Origin: DASSHC01 sp035693105
GTDB lineage: Bacteria; Chloroflexota; Chloroflexia; Thermomicrobiales; Thermomicrobiaceae
DNA length: 64,000 nt
Assembly (NCBI GenBank): GCA_035693105.1
Contig: DASSHC010000467.1
Location: forward strand, 4,525-68,524
Direction of reading: 5' to 3'
Shown: piece by piece, positions 18,762 to 27,635 of the stretch
Layout of the letters: each line of letters starts with the position of its first letter
How positions within the stretch are numbered: position 1 is the first letter of the stretch
Translations under genes and position numbers: made by a program
The notes under the pieces: generated by a model
Database searches by the model: none
Told to the model about the DNA's origin: nothing
What the model saw: the letters and a program-made list of their open reading frames with translations, nothing else

Positions 18762-19151
18762 ATGACCACGCGACGACAGCAGCAGGTCGGCGAGTTCATC
18801 CGCGAAGAAGTCAGCGAGATCATGAACCGCGAGCTCAAGGATCCCCGGCTCGGCATGGCCAGCATCACGCGGGTCGAGATGAGCCCGGATTTGCGCTACG
18901 CGCGTATCTTCATCTCCGTGCTGGGTACTCCGCAGGAGCAGGAGGAGACGCTAGCGGGGCTCTCCCACGCGGCGGGCTTCATTCGTCACCTGCTCAAGCC
19001 ACGCATGCGCATCCGGCACGTCCCGGAGTTGGTCTTTCGGGCCGACCATTCAATGGAGCACGCCGCCGAGATGGCGCGCACGCTACGGTCGCTCGATCTG
19101 CCGCCCGCGCAAACGGGCGCCAAACCAGGAGAAGAGCGTGAGCCTGAGTAA
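18762..19151 (+). CDS. rbfA: Ribosome-binding factor A
   Basis: The 129-residue KH-fold protein matures the 30S subunit by helping 16S rRNA 5' processing. Family motifs are RQQQVGEFIREEVSEIM near the start, LKDPRLG, PDLRYARIFISVLG and RIRHVPELVFRAD. GAAGGGAG precedes ATG 18762. The longer in-frame extension upstream overlaps infB out of frame and is rejected. Its 3' end overlaps the next gene by 14 bp. Confidence 0.95.
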   Translation: MTTRRQQQVGEFIREEVSEIMNRELKDPRLGMASITRVEMSPDLRYARIFISVLGTPQEQEETLAGLSHAAGFIRHLLKPRMRIRHVPELVFRADHSMEHAAEMARTLRSLDLPPAQTGAKPGEEREPE

Positions 19152-20181
19152 CGTTCCTGACGGCAACGAGGCCGGCGGGCTGACCCGCGAGATGGAGAAT
19201 GCCTGGCGCGTCATCACCGCCGCGGAGCGCGTGCTGGTCCTGACCCACGCCAACCCGGACGCCGACGCGATCGCTTCCGCTTGTGCGCTCGACGATGCCC
19301 TCCGTGCGCGTGGACAGGTAGCTGTGCCGGTCGTTGGCGACGGCGTCCTGCCCGGTGACCTGCGCTTCATCCCCGGCAGCGCGCGGCTGACCGACCCCGC
19401 CACGCTCAGGATCCAGGACTTCGACCTGCTCTTGCTGGTGGATTGTGCCGAGCCGCAGCGGCTCGGCCCGCTGTACCAGCAGCACCCGGAGTGGTTCAAC
19501 GGTGAGCGACCGCTGGTCAACATCGACCACCACGTCACCAACGCGCGCTTCGGTGTGGCCCACATCGTCGATCCCAACGCCGCCGCCAGCTGCGAGGTGC
19601 TGACGCTCCTCTTCGAGACCGTTGGCGCGCCGATTGGACCCCAGTTGGCGACCGCGCTCGCCGCTGGCATCTACGGCGACACGCTCGGTCTCCAGACTCC
19701 GAGCACCACCAGCCGCACCATGCGCATCGCCGCCGATCTCCTCGATCGGGGCGCCGATACGCTGGCGATCGTGGATAACCTCTTCCGGCTCAAGCCCTTC
19801 TCGACTATCAAGCTGTGGGGACAGGTGCTCGATCGGGCCGAGCGCCTGGGCGATTTGATCTGGACCGAGATCACGCCGGCCATGCTGGCCGCCAGCGGCG
19901 CGGTGCCCGCCGAGGGAGAGGGCATTGTCAACTTCATCGCCGGCTGCGCCGAGGCGCACCTGGCCGTTCTCTTCTACCTGCGAGAAGATGGCTGGCGCGT
20001 CAGCCTGCGCTCGATCACCGACATCGATGTCTCCCAACTGGCCCGGCATTGGGGCGGCGGCGGACACAGCCGCGCCGCCGGCTGCACGCTGACCGGCGGT
20101 GTCGAGGTCCGCGATGCGTTCCTGAACGAGCTGGCCGCGATGGTCGCCGCGCTGGTGCACGCTCCGGCGCCCGCGGAGTGA
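19138..20181 (+). CDS. nrnA: DHH/DHHA1 phosphoesterase, NrnA-like (nanoRNase / pAp phosphatase)
   Basis: The 347-residue protein has the DHH motifs THANPDADAIASA, LLLVDCAE, and the signature NIDHHVTNARFG, then the DHHA1 domain ending GGGGHSRAAG. NrnA-type enzymes degrade 2-5 nt RNAs and dephosphorylate pAp or cyclic dinucleotide products; which activity dominates cannot be told. The start is GTG, preceded by AGGAGAAG. The rbfA-nrnA-truB-ribF order is widely conserved. Confidence 0.92.
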   Translation: MSLSNVPDGNEAGGLTREMENAWRVITAAERVLVLTHANPDADAIASACALDDALRARGQVAVPVVGDGVLPGDLRFIPGSARLTDPATLRIQDFDLLLLVDCAEPQRLGPLYQQHPEWFNGERPLVNIDHHVTNARFGVAHIVDPNAAASCEVLTLLFETVGAPIGPQLATALAAGIYGDTLGLQTPSTTSRTMRIAADLLDRGADTLAIVDNLFRLKPFSTIKLWGQVLDRAERLGDLIWTEITPAMLAASGAVPAEGEGIVNFIAGCAEAHLAVLFYLREDGWRVSLRSITDIDVSQLARHWGGGGHSRAAGCTLTGGVEVRDAFLNELAAMVAALVHAPAPAE

Positions 20182-20184
20182 TTG

Positions 20185-21084
20185 GTGCCTTTGCCGCTCC
20201 ACGGCATTCTGGTCTGCGACAAGCCGCGCGGCCCCTCGTCGCATGATCTGGTAGCGCGCGTTCGCCGCCTGCTCGGCACGCGCCGGGTAGGTCACGCCGG
20301 CACGCTCGACCCGGCCGCCGAAGGTGTCTTGCTGATCGCGGTGGGCCGCGCGACCAAGCTCATCGAGAGCCTGCAAGCCGGCCGCAAGGAGTACGCCGCG
20401 CGCCTGGTGCTTGGCCAGGTCTCCACCAGCGGCGACCTCGAAGGACCGCTGCTGGCCTCCCCGGAGCACACGGCGCCGGACGCGGCCGAGATTCGCGCCG
20501 CGCTCGACAGCTTTCGGGGCGAGATCGAGCAAGTGCCGCCTGCTCACTCTGCCATCAAGGTCGCGGGTCAGCCGCTCTACCGCAGCGCGCGCCGTGGCGA
20601 GGTCGTCACGGTCCCCAGCCGACGTGTCACCATCTACGGCCTGAACCTGCTCGATTACCACTACCCCGAGCTGGACATCGTGGTCGAATGCTCCAGCGGC
20701 ACGTACATTCGCACGCTGGCTAGCGACCTCGGCGCGGCGCTCGGCACCGGTGCCTACCTGCACGCTCTCGTGCGCACCTGTGTAGGTCGATTCGGTCTTG
20801 CCGAGGCCTGGACGCTGGACGAGCTGGAGCGCCGGCTCTCGCCCGCGAGCTTCAGTGGCATGGCGCTTCACCCGGACGACGCGCTGCCGGAGCGACAGAC
20901 GCTGCTGCTCGATTCGGCGCAGACCGGCGCGTGGTATGATGGGCGTCCGGTGCGCCGGACGGGCACGGCCGGGACCGCTGCACGCTGTGGCTCTTTCAAC
21001 GCCGGCGGTCGCTGGCTGGGCGTGGGCGCGCTCGACTCGACGGCCGACCAGTGGCTGCCGCGGCTGGTCGTGGGGAGTAGCTAG
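20185..21084 (+). CDS. truB: tRNA pseudouridine-55 synthase
   Basis: TruB converts U55 in the T loop of tRNAs to pseudouridine. It has about 299 residues, with the family start GILVCDKPRGPSSHD, the catalytic aspartate motif VGHAGTLDPAAEGVLL, PPAHSAIKVAGQPLY, and SSGTYIRTLASDLG. GTG 20185 is chosen because GGAG (20175-20178) is six bases upstream; TTG 20182 is the alternative. It follows nrnA by 3 bp. Confidence 0.95.
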   Translation: MPLPLHGILVCDKPRGPSSHDLVARVRRLLGTRRVGHAGTLDPAAEGVLLIAVGRATKLIESLQAGRKEYAARLVLGQVSTSGDLEGPLLASPEHTAPDAAEIRAALDSFRGEIEQVPPAHSAIKVAGQPLYRSARRGEVVTVPSRRVTIYGLNLLDYHYPELDIVVECSSGTYIRTLASDLGAALGTGAYLHALVRTCVGRFGLAEAWTLDELERRLSPASFSGMALHPDDALPERQTLLLDSAQTGAWYDGRPVRRTGTAGTAARCGSFNAGGRWLGVGALDSTADQWLPRLVVGSS

Positions 21085-21090
21085 CCCAGA

Positions 21091-22068
21091 ATGCGCGAGA
21101 GATCGGCCTCCCACGTAGTAACCATCGGCAATTTCGACGGCGTGCACCTGGGACACCAGTTCCTGCTGCGGCTGGTCATCGATGAGGCTGCCCGTCTCCA
21201 CTGCGGCAGCGCCGCGATCACCTTCGATCCGCTCCCGCCGGAGCTGCTGCGCCCTGAGGCTGCACCGCCACGCCTGACCACGACAGACGATCGGGTGGCG
21301 CTGATCGCGGCCCAGGGAATCGACACCGTACGCCTGATCCCGTTCACCCGCGAGCTCTCGGAACTGAGTCCCGAGGCCTTCGTGCAGACGCTGGCGGCTG
21401 AGCTGCAGCCGGTCGAGATCGTCGTCGGCGCCGATTTCCGCTTCGGCCACCGTCGCGCCGGCACGGTCGAAGTCCTGCGCGAGCTGGGCGAGCGCTACGG
21501 CTTCCAGGTGCGGGTGCTCGATCGCGTTGGCGATGTCGAGACCGACTTCAGCAGTTCGCGGGTGCGCGTCGCTCTGGCGGCTGGTGCGGTTGAGCAGGCG
21601 GCGGCGCTCCTGGGCCGTCCCTATTTCCTGCGCGGCACTGTCATTGTGGGTGAGCAACGCGGCCGCTTGCTGGGCTTCCCGACCGCGAACCTCGACATCG
21701 CCGAACGGCTCGCGATTCCTGACGACGGCATCTACGCCGGCCTGGCACGGCTCGACGACGAGCCGCGCCTGATCCCGGCCATGATCTACATCGGCTCGCG
21801 CCCGACCTTCGACGGCGACGAGCGGTCCGTGGAGGTCAATCTGCTTGATTTCGAACGGGATATCTACGGCCACCGGCTCGCCGTGGTGTTTGCCGTCCGC
21901 ATCCGTGGCGACCTCCACTTCGACAGCGTCGACAATCTCATCAAGCAAATGAACCAGGACCGGGCGGAGTCGATCGTAAAGCTGGCCGGGCTGCCCACCT
22001 GGTGGCCGGGCGAGCCGCTGGCAGCGATCCTGGGTGTGGTTGAAGGAGCGATTCGTGGTCATGAGTGA
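21091..22068 (+). CDS. ribF: Bifunctional riboflavin kinase / FAD synthetase
   Basis: RibF makes FMN from riboflavin, then FAD. The 325-residue protein has an N-terminal nucleotidyltransferase (TIGNFDGVHLGHQ, VVGADFRFGHRRAG, FSSSRVR) and a C-terminal riboflavin kinase (GRLLGFPTANLDI, YIGSRPTFDG, VEVNLLDFERDIYG). The last bases overlap the start of tyrS. A weak AG-rich stretch precedes ATG 21091. Confidence 0.95.
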   Translation: MRERSASHVVTIGNFDGVHLGHQFLLRLVIDEAARLHCGSAAITFDPLPPELLRPEAAPPRLTTTDDRVALIAAQGIDTVRLIPFTRELSELSPEAFVQTLAAELQPVEIVVGADFRFGHRRAGTVEVLRELGERYGFQVRVLDRVGDVETDFSSSRVRVALAAGAVEQAAALLGRPYFLRGTVIVGEQRGRLLGFPTANLDIAERLAIPDDGIYAGLARLDDEPRLIPAMIYIGSRPTFDGDERSVEVNLLDFERDIYGHRLAVVFAVRIRGDLHFDSVDNLIKQMNQDRAESIVKLAGLPTWWPGEPLAAILGVVEGAIRGHE

Positions 22069-23266
22069 CCCGACTGCGCGCGAGGCCGCGGTCGACCGGC
22101 TGCTGGCGCGCGGCGTCGCCGAGGTCATCGTGCGCGAGGAATTGCGCGCTCGGCTGCTCGGCACGCGCCCGCTACGGGTCAAATTCGGCGTCGACCCCAC
22201 GCGCCCCGACCTGCACCTCGGCCACTACGTCGTCTTCCGCAAGCTGCGCGAGTTCCAGGCGTTGGGCCACGAGATCGTCATCATCATCGGCGACTGGACC
22301 GCCCAGATCGGCGATCCCTCCGGCCGCTCGGCCACCCGCCAGATGCTGACCGCCGACGAGGTGCGAGCCAACGCCCAGACCTACCTCGACCAGCTCTTCA
22401 AGGTCATCGACGCCGAGCGCACCGAGATCAACTGGCAGAGCGCCTGGTTCGGCACGTTCACCCTGGCCGACGTCATCGACCTGACCAGCCGCTACACCGT
22501 GGCGCGCATGCTGGCGCGCGACGACTTCGCCAAACGCTACGCCGAAGGCGCACCGATCGCGGTCACCGAGTTCCTCTATCCGCTTCTTCAGGGGTACGAT
22601 TCAGTAGCCGTGCGCGCCGATGTTGAGCTGGGTGGTACCGATCAGACGTTCAACCTGCTGGTCGGGCGCGATATCCAGCGCGAGGTCGGCCAGCAGCCGC
22701 AGGACATTCTGACACTGCCGCTCCTGGTCGGCACCGACGGCGCGCAGAAGATGAGCAAGAGTCTGGGCAACTACATCGGCGTCACCGAGCCAGCCGACAG
22801 CATGTTCGGCAAGCTCATGTCGATCCCCGACAGCGCCATGCCGGACTACTACCGGCTACTAACTGGGCTGCCGGCCGACGAGATCGAGACCTTGCTGGCG
22901 ACAGTCGGCGCCGGCACGCTCAACCCACGCGAGGCCAAAGAGCGCCTGGCGACGCTGATCGTGACCGATCTGCACAGTTCCCATGAAGCCGAGCAGGCCC
23001 GCGACGAGTTCAACCGCGTGCACAAGCATCATGAGCTGCCGCGCGAGATGCCCGAGATCGCGGTGCCGCGCCAAGTGCGCCTGATCCCGCTGCTGGTGCA
23101 AGCCGGGCTGGCCGAGAAGAACAACGAGGCCCGGCGTTATGTCACCCAGGGCGGCGTGCGGATCGACGGCGAACGCATCGAGGACCCCAACGCCGAGATC
23201 GTCCTCACGGGGCCAACCGTGCTCCAGGTCGGCCCGCGCCGCTTCGTACGCCTCATGCCTGAGTGA
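22061..23266 (+). CDS. tyrS: Tyrosyl-tRNA synthetase
   Basis: This class I synthetase has about 401 residues. The Rossmann core shows FGVDPTRPDLHLGH (HIGH box), IIGDWTAQIGDPSGRSATR, ELGGTDQTFNLLVGRD and KMSKSLGNYI. The KMSKS form rather than KFGKT places it in the TyrZ-like clade. The C-terminus carries an S4 RNA-binding domain (AEKNNEARRYVTQGGVRIDG). ATG 22061 is used; GTG 22055 is also possible, with AAGGAG at 22043-22048. It overlaps ribF by 8 bp and is the last gene of the nusA run. Confidence 0.96.
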   Translation: MSDPTAREAAVDRLLARGVAEVIVREELRARLLGTRPLRVKFGVDPTRPDLHLGHYVVFRKLREFQALGHEIVIIIGDWTAQIGDPSGRSATRQMLTADEVRANAQTYLDQLFKVIDAERTEINWQSAWFGTFTLADVIDLTSRYTVARMLARDDFAKRYAEGAPIAVTEFLYPLLQGYDSVAVRADVELGGTDQTFNLLVGRDIQREVGQQPQDILTLPLLVGTDGAQKMSKSLGNYIGVTEPADSMFGKLMSIPDSAMPDYYRLLTGLPADEIETLLATVGAGTLNPREAKERLATLIVTDLHSSHEAEQARDEFNRVHKHHELPREMPEIAVPRQVRLIPLLVQAGLAEKNNEARRYVTQGGVRIDGERIEDPNAEIVLTGPTVLQVGPRRFVRLMPE

Positions 23267-23278
23267 GCGCCCCCGCTA

Positions 23279-23287
23279 TGCTATACT
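23279..23287 (+). promoter_or_regulatory. Extended -10 promoter for the tRNA pair
   Basis: TGC followed by TATACT (23282-23287) lies about 21 bp before the tRNA-Pro gene, placing initiation near 23294. Confidence 0.5.
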
Positions 23288-23308
23288 GAATGGTGCGAAC
23301 GGCCGCTC

Positions 23309-23381
23309 CGGGGTGTGGCGCAGTTGGTAGCGCACAGCGTTTGGGACGCTGGGGCCGGAGGTTCGAGTCCTCTCACCCCGA
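23309..23381 (+). tRNA. tRNA-Pro (anticodon TGG)
   Basis: A full cloverleaf is seen: acceptor stem CGGGGTG/CACCCCG, D arm with AGTTGGTA, anticodon stem CAGCG/CGCTG around loop TTTGGGA, and T arm with TTCGAGT. CCA is not encoded. It reads CCA codons and related Pro codons. Confidence 0.96.
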
Positions 23382-23384
23382 CTC

Positions 23385-23457
23385 GCGGGAGTAACTCAGT
23401 TGGTAGAGTTCCTGCCTTCCAAGCAGGTTGTCGCGGGTTCGAGTCCCGTCTCCCGCT
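23385..23457 (+). tRNA. tRNA-Gly (anticodon TCC)
   Basis: The cloverleaf has acceptor stem GCGGGAG/CTCCCGC, D arm with AGTTGGTA, anticodon stem CCTGC/GCAGG around loop CTTCCAA, and T arm with TTCGAGT. CCA is not encoded. Three bases separate it from tRNA-Pro. Confidence 0.96.
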
Positions 23458-23489
23458 CCCCATTCCAAGCTCCTCGAAGAGGTGTAAGC

Positions 23490-23765
23490 ATGTCAACGCG
23501 CATCCTGTCTCTGGAATTGCCTGAAGAACTGTTGCTCCTGCTGGGATCCGACGAGGTCGCCACAGCCAAGGCCAAAGAGGCACTGGTTCTCGAACTGCTC
23601 CGAGAGGCGCGGATCAGTCAGGGGCAAGCTGCTCGGCTGCTCGGTGTTACACGTAGGGATATCCTCGCGCTGGCCGCCCGTTATCACATCTCCTCGGGGC
23701 CAGCGACTCCTAACGAGTTGAGCGAGGAACTTGATCGAATGCAACGCGCGCCCCAAGAGCCCTGA
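23490..23765 (+). CDS. UPF0175 family protein, probable antitoxin
   Basis: The 91-residue protein has the UPF0175 pattern: a short beta/helix start (LELPEELLLLLGS), the AKEALVLELLREARISQGQAARLLGVTR segment that includes a helix-turn-helix, and the conserved end of the domain. These proteins usually lie before a DUF3368 PIN-domain gene and act as DNA-binding antitoxins (family knowledge). ATG 23490 is 33 bp after tRNA-Gly. The PIN gene follows after 4 bp. Codon use is less GC-biased than in the neighbouring housekeeping genes. Confidence 0.82.
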   Translation: MSTRILSLELPEELLLLLGSDEVATAKAKEALVLELLREARISQGQAARLLGVTRRDILALAARYHISSGPATPNELSEELDRMQRAPQEP

Positions 23766-23769
23766 CGGC

Positions 23770-24276
23770 ATGCCCGCCGTCAGCAATAGCAGCCCCCTCA
23801 TTCTTTTTGCCAGCATCGGTCGGCTTGATCTCCTTCAAGGTGTGTTCGGCGACATTTATGTTCCGGACGCCGTGTGGCGCGAGGTTGTAACAGACGGTGG
23901 CGAAAGGCTCGACGCGGTGCAGGTGGTCGAAGCCCATTGGATCAAACCTCGATCCGTCGCACAAGCCGTGGTTGCACGGGAGCTAGCACAAAGTTTGGGC
24001 GATGGCGAAGCAGAGGCCATAGCACTCGCACTCGAGATTGGCGACCAAATTCCGTTGCTACTCGATGACCGAAAAGCTCGAGCGATTGCCCGCCGACTTC
24101 AACTGAACATCATAGGGAATTCCGGCCTGCTCGTGCTCGCCAAGAATCGGAGTCTCATCGCACTTGTCAGGCCGATTCTTGACCAGTTGCATGGCGCCGG
24201 GCTGTATCTCGATGATGCAGTTCGTGCCCAGTTACTACGCGCCGCCGGAGAGCCAATGAACGAGTCGCGCGAGTAA
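23770..24276 (+). CDS. PIN-domain protein (DUF3368), probable toxin ribonuclease
   Basis: The 168-residue protein matches the DUF3368 group of PIN-like nucleases: VSNSSPLILFASIGRLDLL at the start, VPDAVWREVV, LGDGEAEAIALA with the acidic cluster, LLLDDRKARAIA, and NIIGNSGLLVLAKN. Acidic residues expected to bind Mg2+ are kept at the E and DD positions; the first Asp of classical PIN domains is replaced by the NSSPL start typical of this subgroup. Together with the UPF0175 gene it forms a type II toxin-antitoxin-like pair. Confidence 0.82.
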   Translation: MPAVSNSSPLILFASIGRLDLLQGVFGDIYVPDAVWREVVTDGGERLDAVQVVEAHWIKPRSVAQAVVARELAQSLGDGEAEAIALALEIGDQIPLLLDDRKARAIARRLQLNIIGNSGLLVLAKNRSLIALVRPILDQLHGAGLYLDDAVRAQLLRAAGEPMNESRE

Positions 24277-24484
24277 AGTCGTTCATCCCCCGATCCCTTC
24301 GGATGGGAACCAATCTCGATAGGCGCCTTTGAGAGGTTATTCCCGTCTCGCACAGCGCGGGAAGCGTGTTGCATCCCTTGCAGGCCGTGCTCTGAGCGTG
24401 TTTCCCGTCCCAACCGCCCGCGCTGCCCCCCCGTGGTGTACCATCTCCGGAAGCGATTCGATCGCAGTGCGAGGAGACCGGCTG

Positions 24485-25741
24485 ATGGGGGATGTGCAGG
24501 CGGAGGAGCGGACCGGGGGCGCCGCCGGAGCGACGACGGCGTCCCAGGCTACGACGCCCTCCCAGAGCGGCACCCTCAACCTCAAAGCCATTCTCACCAT
24601 GGCCTTCGCCCACTTCTCGCACGACCTCTACGGCTCGTTCATCCCCGTGCTGATCCCACCGATCCAAGACAAGCTCGGCATCCCGCTCTCGGTCGTCTCG
24701 CTGATGTCTCCCGCGCAGCAGTTCCCCAGCGTCGTGCAGCCAGCCGTGGGCGCGGTCGCCGATCGCGTCGGGCGGCGCTGGTTCGTAGTGCTGGCGCCGT
24801 CGGTCGCGGCGGTCTCGGTCTCGCTGGTCGGGCTTGCGCCGCACTTCAGCATCGTGCTCATCTTGCTCCTCACCGCCGGGTTCGCCTCGGCCGCCTTCCA
24901 CCCGCCGGCGGTCACGCTGGCCGGCGAGTTCGCCGGCGGCAAGACCGGCCAGGCCATGGGCTGGTTCATGGCCGGCGGGCAGCTCGCGCGCACGCTCGGC
25001 CCGCTGCTTATCACCGCAGCCATCGCCTGGTTTACCCTTGAAGGTTCCTTCGTAGTGATGATCTTCGGCTTGATGGCGTCGGTCCTCCTCTTCCTCACGC
25101 TCGATACACGCGAGGTCGATATCAGGACCAGGTCGAAAGTTCAGGTACCCCTTCGCCCACTGTTGCGCGCCCGCTGGAGCTGGATCACGAGCCTCGTCCT
25201 GGTCGGTTTCGCCCGCAGCGTCAGCTCCGTTCCGTTCACGCTCTTCCTGGTCAAGCTGCTGGAGGATCAGGGACACAGCGCCTGGTACGGAGGCTTCTCG
25301 CTCTCGGTTCTCTTCGGCGCCGGGGTTTTCGGCGGCTTCCTCGGCGGCACGCTCTCCGATCAGTATGGCCGCCGCAGCATCCTCGCCGTGACGTCGATCA
25401 TCAGCCCGCCGCTCCTCTACCTCTACCTCTGGCAGGCTGAGCAGCCGGTGCTGGCGATCGCGCTCCTGATCGTCAACGGGATCGTCCTCTCGGCGCTGCG
25501 CCCGGTGCAACTCGCCTACATCCACGACATGGTGCCGGAAGCGCCCGGTCCCGCCAACGGGCTGATCCTGGCCTTCCAGTTCGTGGGACAGAGCGTGGCT
25601 GCCTTCGCCTTCGGCGCCTTCGCCGACTCCATCGGCCTCGTCAGCGCCTTCTGGTGGGTACCAGGGACGGCGCTTCTGGCTCTGCCGCTCATCGCGCTGC
25701 TCCCGGGCCGGGAGCGTATCGCCGAGTTACACCGCACCTAG
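24485..25741 (+). CDS. MFS transporter, fosmidomycin-resistance (Fsr)-like
   Basis: The 418-residue permease has about twelve membrane helices after a Gly/Thr/Ser-rich tail of 35 residues. The first-half loop DRVGRRWFVV and the second-half loop SDQYGRRSIL are the MFS loop 2/3 and 8/9 signatures. FAHFSHDLYGSFIPVLIP and FHPPAVTLAGE resemble Fsr-type efflux pumps. The substrate cannot be told. ATG 24485 is chosen with AGGAGA seven bases upstream; the in-frame extension has no ribosome site. The 208 bp before it hold no recognisable gene. Confidence 0.88.
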   Translation: MGDVQAEERTGGAAGATTASQATTPSQSGTLNLKAILTMAFAHFSHDLYGSFIPVLIPPIQDKLGIPLSVVSLMSPAQQFPSVVQPAVGAVADRVGRRWFVVLAPSVAAVSVSLVGLAPHFSIVLILLLTAGFASAAFHPPAVTLAGEFAGGKTGQAMGWFMAGGQLARTLGPLLITAAIAWFTLEGSFVVMIFGLMASVLLFLTLDTREVDIRTRSKVQVPLRPLLRARWSWITSLVLVGFARSVSSVPFTLFLVKLLEDQGHSAWYGGFSLSVLFGAGVFGGFLGGTLSDQYGRRSILAVTSIISPPLLYLYLWQAEQPVLAIALLIVNGIVLSALRPVQLAYIHDMVPEAPGPANGLILAFQFVGQSVAAFAFGAFADSIGLVSAFWWVPGTALLALPLIALLPGRERIAELHRT

Positions 25742-25764
25742 GTTCGTCCGGCGATCCCGCGCGG

Positions 25765-26103
25765 CTACGCGTAGAGGGTGGGATCGACCAGCTCCATGCG
25801 CGGCGCCGGCACGATCGGGTAGATCGGGGCGATCTTACCGAAGTGCCAACCCTCGCGCTCGGAGCGCCGCTCCAGAGCCGCGAGGTGCTTGCAGACACCC
25901 GTGTAGCCGTAGCCCTCGCAGCTGCAGGCCCAGCCCTCCGGCGACTTCTCCAGGTGATAGGTCACGTTCGGGTATGTCTGGCTGCGGCTGGTGTAGTGCC
26001 GCTCCGGCCGCCTGACGCGCACGCGCACGCCCCGCTCGTGAGCGCGCGCCCGCGCCTCGATCTCACGCGCCGCCCGCGGCTTTTGAAACGTCATACTCAT
26101 CAT
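25765..26103 (-). CDS. SWIM zinc-finger protein
   Basis: The 112-residue basic protein carries a SWIM motif at about residues 60-80: WACSCEGYGYTGVCKHLAAL, giving C-x-C-xn-C-x-H. SWIM domains bind DNA or proteins. The N-terminal third is Arg/Glu-rich and helical. ATG 26103 is used because CAGGAG lies five to six bases upstream; a promoter with extended -10 lies at 26161-26156. It converges with the MFS gene on its right side at 24 bp. Confidence 0.8.
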   Translation of the reverse strand: MMSMTFQKPRAAREIEARARAHERGVRVRVRRPERHYTSRSQTYPNVTYHLEKSPEGWACSCEGYGYTGVCKHLAALERRSEREGWHFGKIAPIYPIVPAPRMELVDPTLYA

Positions 26104-26155
26104 CTCAACTCCTGACTGCCGGGAAGCACGCGAATCGGCTGCTTCCGAATCCCCA

Positions 26156-26164
26156 ATTATACCA
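26156..26164 (-). promoter_or_regulatory. Extended -10 promoter for the SWIM gene
   Basis: Leftward TGG-TATAAT (26164-26156) followed by TG, the same layout as the promoter after map at 59.92 kb. Confidence 0.5.
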
Positions 26165-26327
26165 CATTCGCAACTTATCGTACCCACGCGACCGCTCGCC
26201 GCCATCTCGTCGCAGCATCTGTTCCGAGCTGCTCCCTCGATCAGGCAGCACCGAGACTCGCATCAATGGCAGTTACATCGCAATCCGATTCGATTAGGCG
26301 AAATAGTCTCGCAGCGCAAACACGATA

Positions 26328-26336
26328 TGCGATAAT
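26328..26336 (+). promoter_or_regulatory. Extended -10 promoter for the second MFS gene
   Basis: TGC (26328-26330) precedes GATAAT (26331-26336), about 42 bp before the ATG at 26379. Confidence 0.4.
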
Positions 26337-26378
26337 TCGGGGGTTGCGCGACCTCGGCTTTCACGCGGAGAACCACGA

Positions 26379-27635
26379 ATGTCCTTCCTGGATGAACGGA
26401 TGAGCCCGGCGGTCCGGCGTGCCTTCTTGATGCTCGCGATCATGTCCGCTGCCTTCGGTATGTCGATGGCCATCCAGGAGAACATCGTCACCAACTACTT
26501 CGATCAGGTGCTCGGGTTGCAGGGCCCGCAGTTCGGCTACATCACCGCCATTCGCGAGGTTCCAGGCTTCCTGCTGATCCTGCTCACCGCGGTCTTCTAC
26601 CGCATGTCGGTGTCGCGCTTGACCTCCATGGCGCTGGTGCTGGTCACGGTTGGCTACTGCCTATTCGGCCTGTCCAACTCCTTCTGGACGGTGGCGCCCT
26701 GGGTCGTCATCTCGTCGATGGGCTATCACACCGTGCTGCAGACGCAGTACGCCCTTGGTATGAGCCTGACGCAGCAGAACCGCAGTGGGCGCATCCTGGG
26801 GCTGATGTCGGCAGTCAACGCCGGCGGCGGGCTGCTCGCGATGATCCTGGTGCTGGTCACCTTCCACTTCGGCTGGCTCTCGTTCCGTCCAACCTTCGTT
26901 ATCGCCGGAGCCATCGCCCTGGTCGCCGCGTTCGCGATCTTCCCCTTCCCAACCATGCAGGACGGCGTCGCGACGCCTCATCTGCCGCGGCGCGAGCGCG
27001 TCGTGGTGCGCCGCTCCTACCGGCTCTATTACTACCTGTGCCTTCTCGATGGCGCGCGCCAGCAGATCTTCTTCTCATTCGGCCTGTGGGTGTTGGTGCA
27101 AGAGTTCGGCATGACCGTGCCGGTGATCAGCGCGCTGCTCTTGTTGGTGCGCTGCTCGGGGATCGTGGTCGGACCCTGGATGGGGCGGCTGATCGACGCG
27201 CGCGGCGAGCGCGCCATGCTGGGCATCATCAACGTCGCCTATGTCGCGGCGCTCGGCGGTTACGCCTTCTTCCACAGCGCGATCATCGCGGCGGCCTGCT
27301 ACGCCATCTACTCACTGATCTTCCCACTCTCCAGCGTCGGCTCGGCCACCTACCTGCGCAAGATCGCCGTCTCCGATGAGGTCGCCCCCTCGCTGGCCAT
27401 GGGGGTCACGCTGCAGCACGCGGCCGCCATCATCGTGCCGGTCTCGACCGGCTTCATTCTGAACTTCGTGGGCTATCAGGTGCCCTTCCTCATCGCCTGT
27501 GGGTTCGCCTGCCTGACAATCCTGCTCACTCGCCGGCTCGATCCCGACACGCAGCGCTCGCCCGGCCGCATCGCCGAGGACGCCCGGCTGGCCACCCTCC
27601 AGCCGCAGCCCGAGGCCGCGCCCGCCGTCGGCTAG
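26379..27635 (+). CDS. MFS transporter of unknown substrate
   Basis: The 418-residue permease has about twelve membrane helices with the central cytoplasmic loop around residues 200-220 (PRRERVVVRRSYR). GRLIDARGER is the MFS loop motif in the second half. It differs clearly from the Fsr-like permease 640 bp upstream. Its stop codon overlaps that of the convergent asparaginase gene (shared CTAG). The substrate cannot be inferred. Confidence 0.85.
   Translation: MSFLDERMSPAVRRAFLMLAIMSAAFGMSMAIQENIVTNYFDQVLGLQGPQFGYITAIREVPGFLLILLTAVFYRMSVSRLTSMALVLVTVGYCLFGLSNSFWTVAPWVVISSMGYHTVLQTQYALGMSLTQQNRSGRILGLMSAVNAGGGLLAMILVLVTFHFGWLSFRPTFVIAGAIALVAAFAIFPFPTMQDGVATPHLPRRERVVVRRSYRLYYYLCLLDGARQQIFFSFGLWVLVQEFGMTVPVISALLLLVRCSGIVVGPWMGRLIDARGERAMLGIINVAYVAALGGYAFFHSAIIAAACYAIYSLIFPLSSVGSATYLRKIAVSDEVAPSLAMGVTLQHAAAIIVPVSTGFILNFVGYQVPFLIACGFACLTILLTRRLDPDTQRSPGRIAEDARLATLQPQPEAAPAVG

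Noticed and set aside
18994..22200. 1068-residue minus-strand frame opposite nrnA-truB-ribF
   Set aside because: It is antisense to three well-supported genes; its sequence is Arg/Gly/Asp-rich shadow composition with no domain.
24277..24484. T-box or riboswitch before the Fsr-like MFS gene
   Set aside because: No conserved specifier loop, antiterminator or terminator could be found by eye.
24167..25525. Minus-strand frame of 452 residues opposite the MFS gene
   Set aside because: Composition is charged low-complexity; the plus strand has clear membrane helices and MFS motifs.
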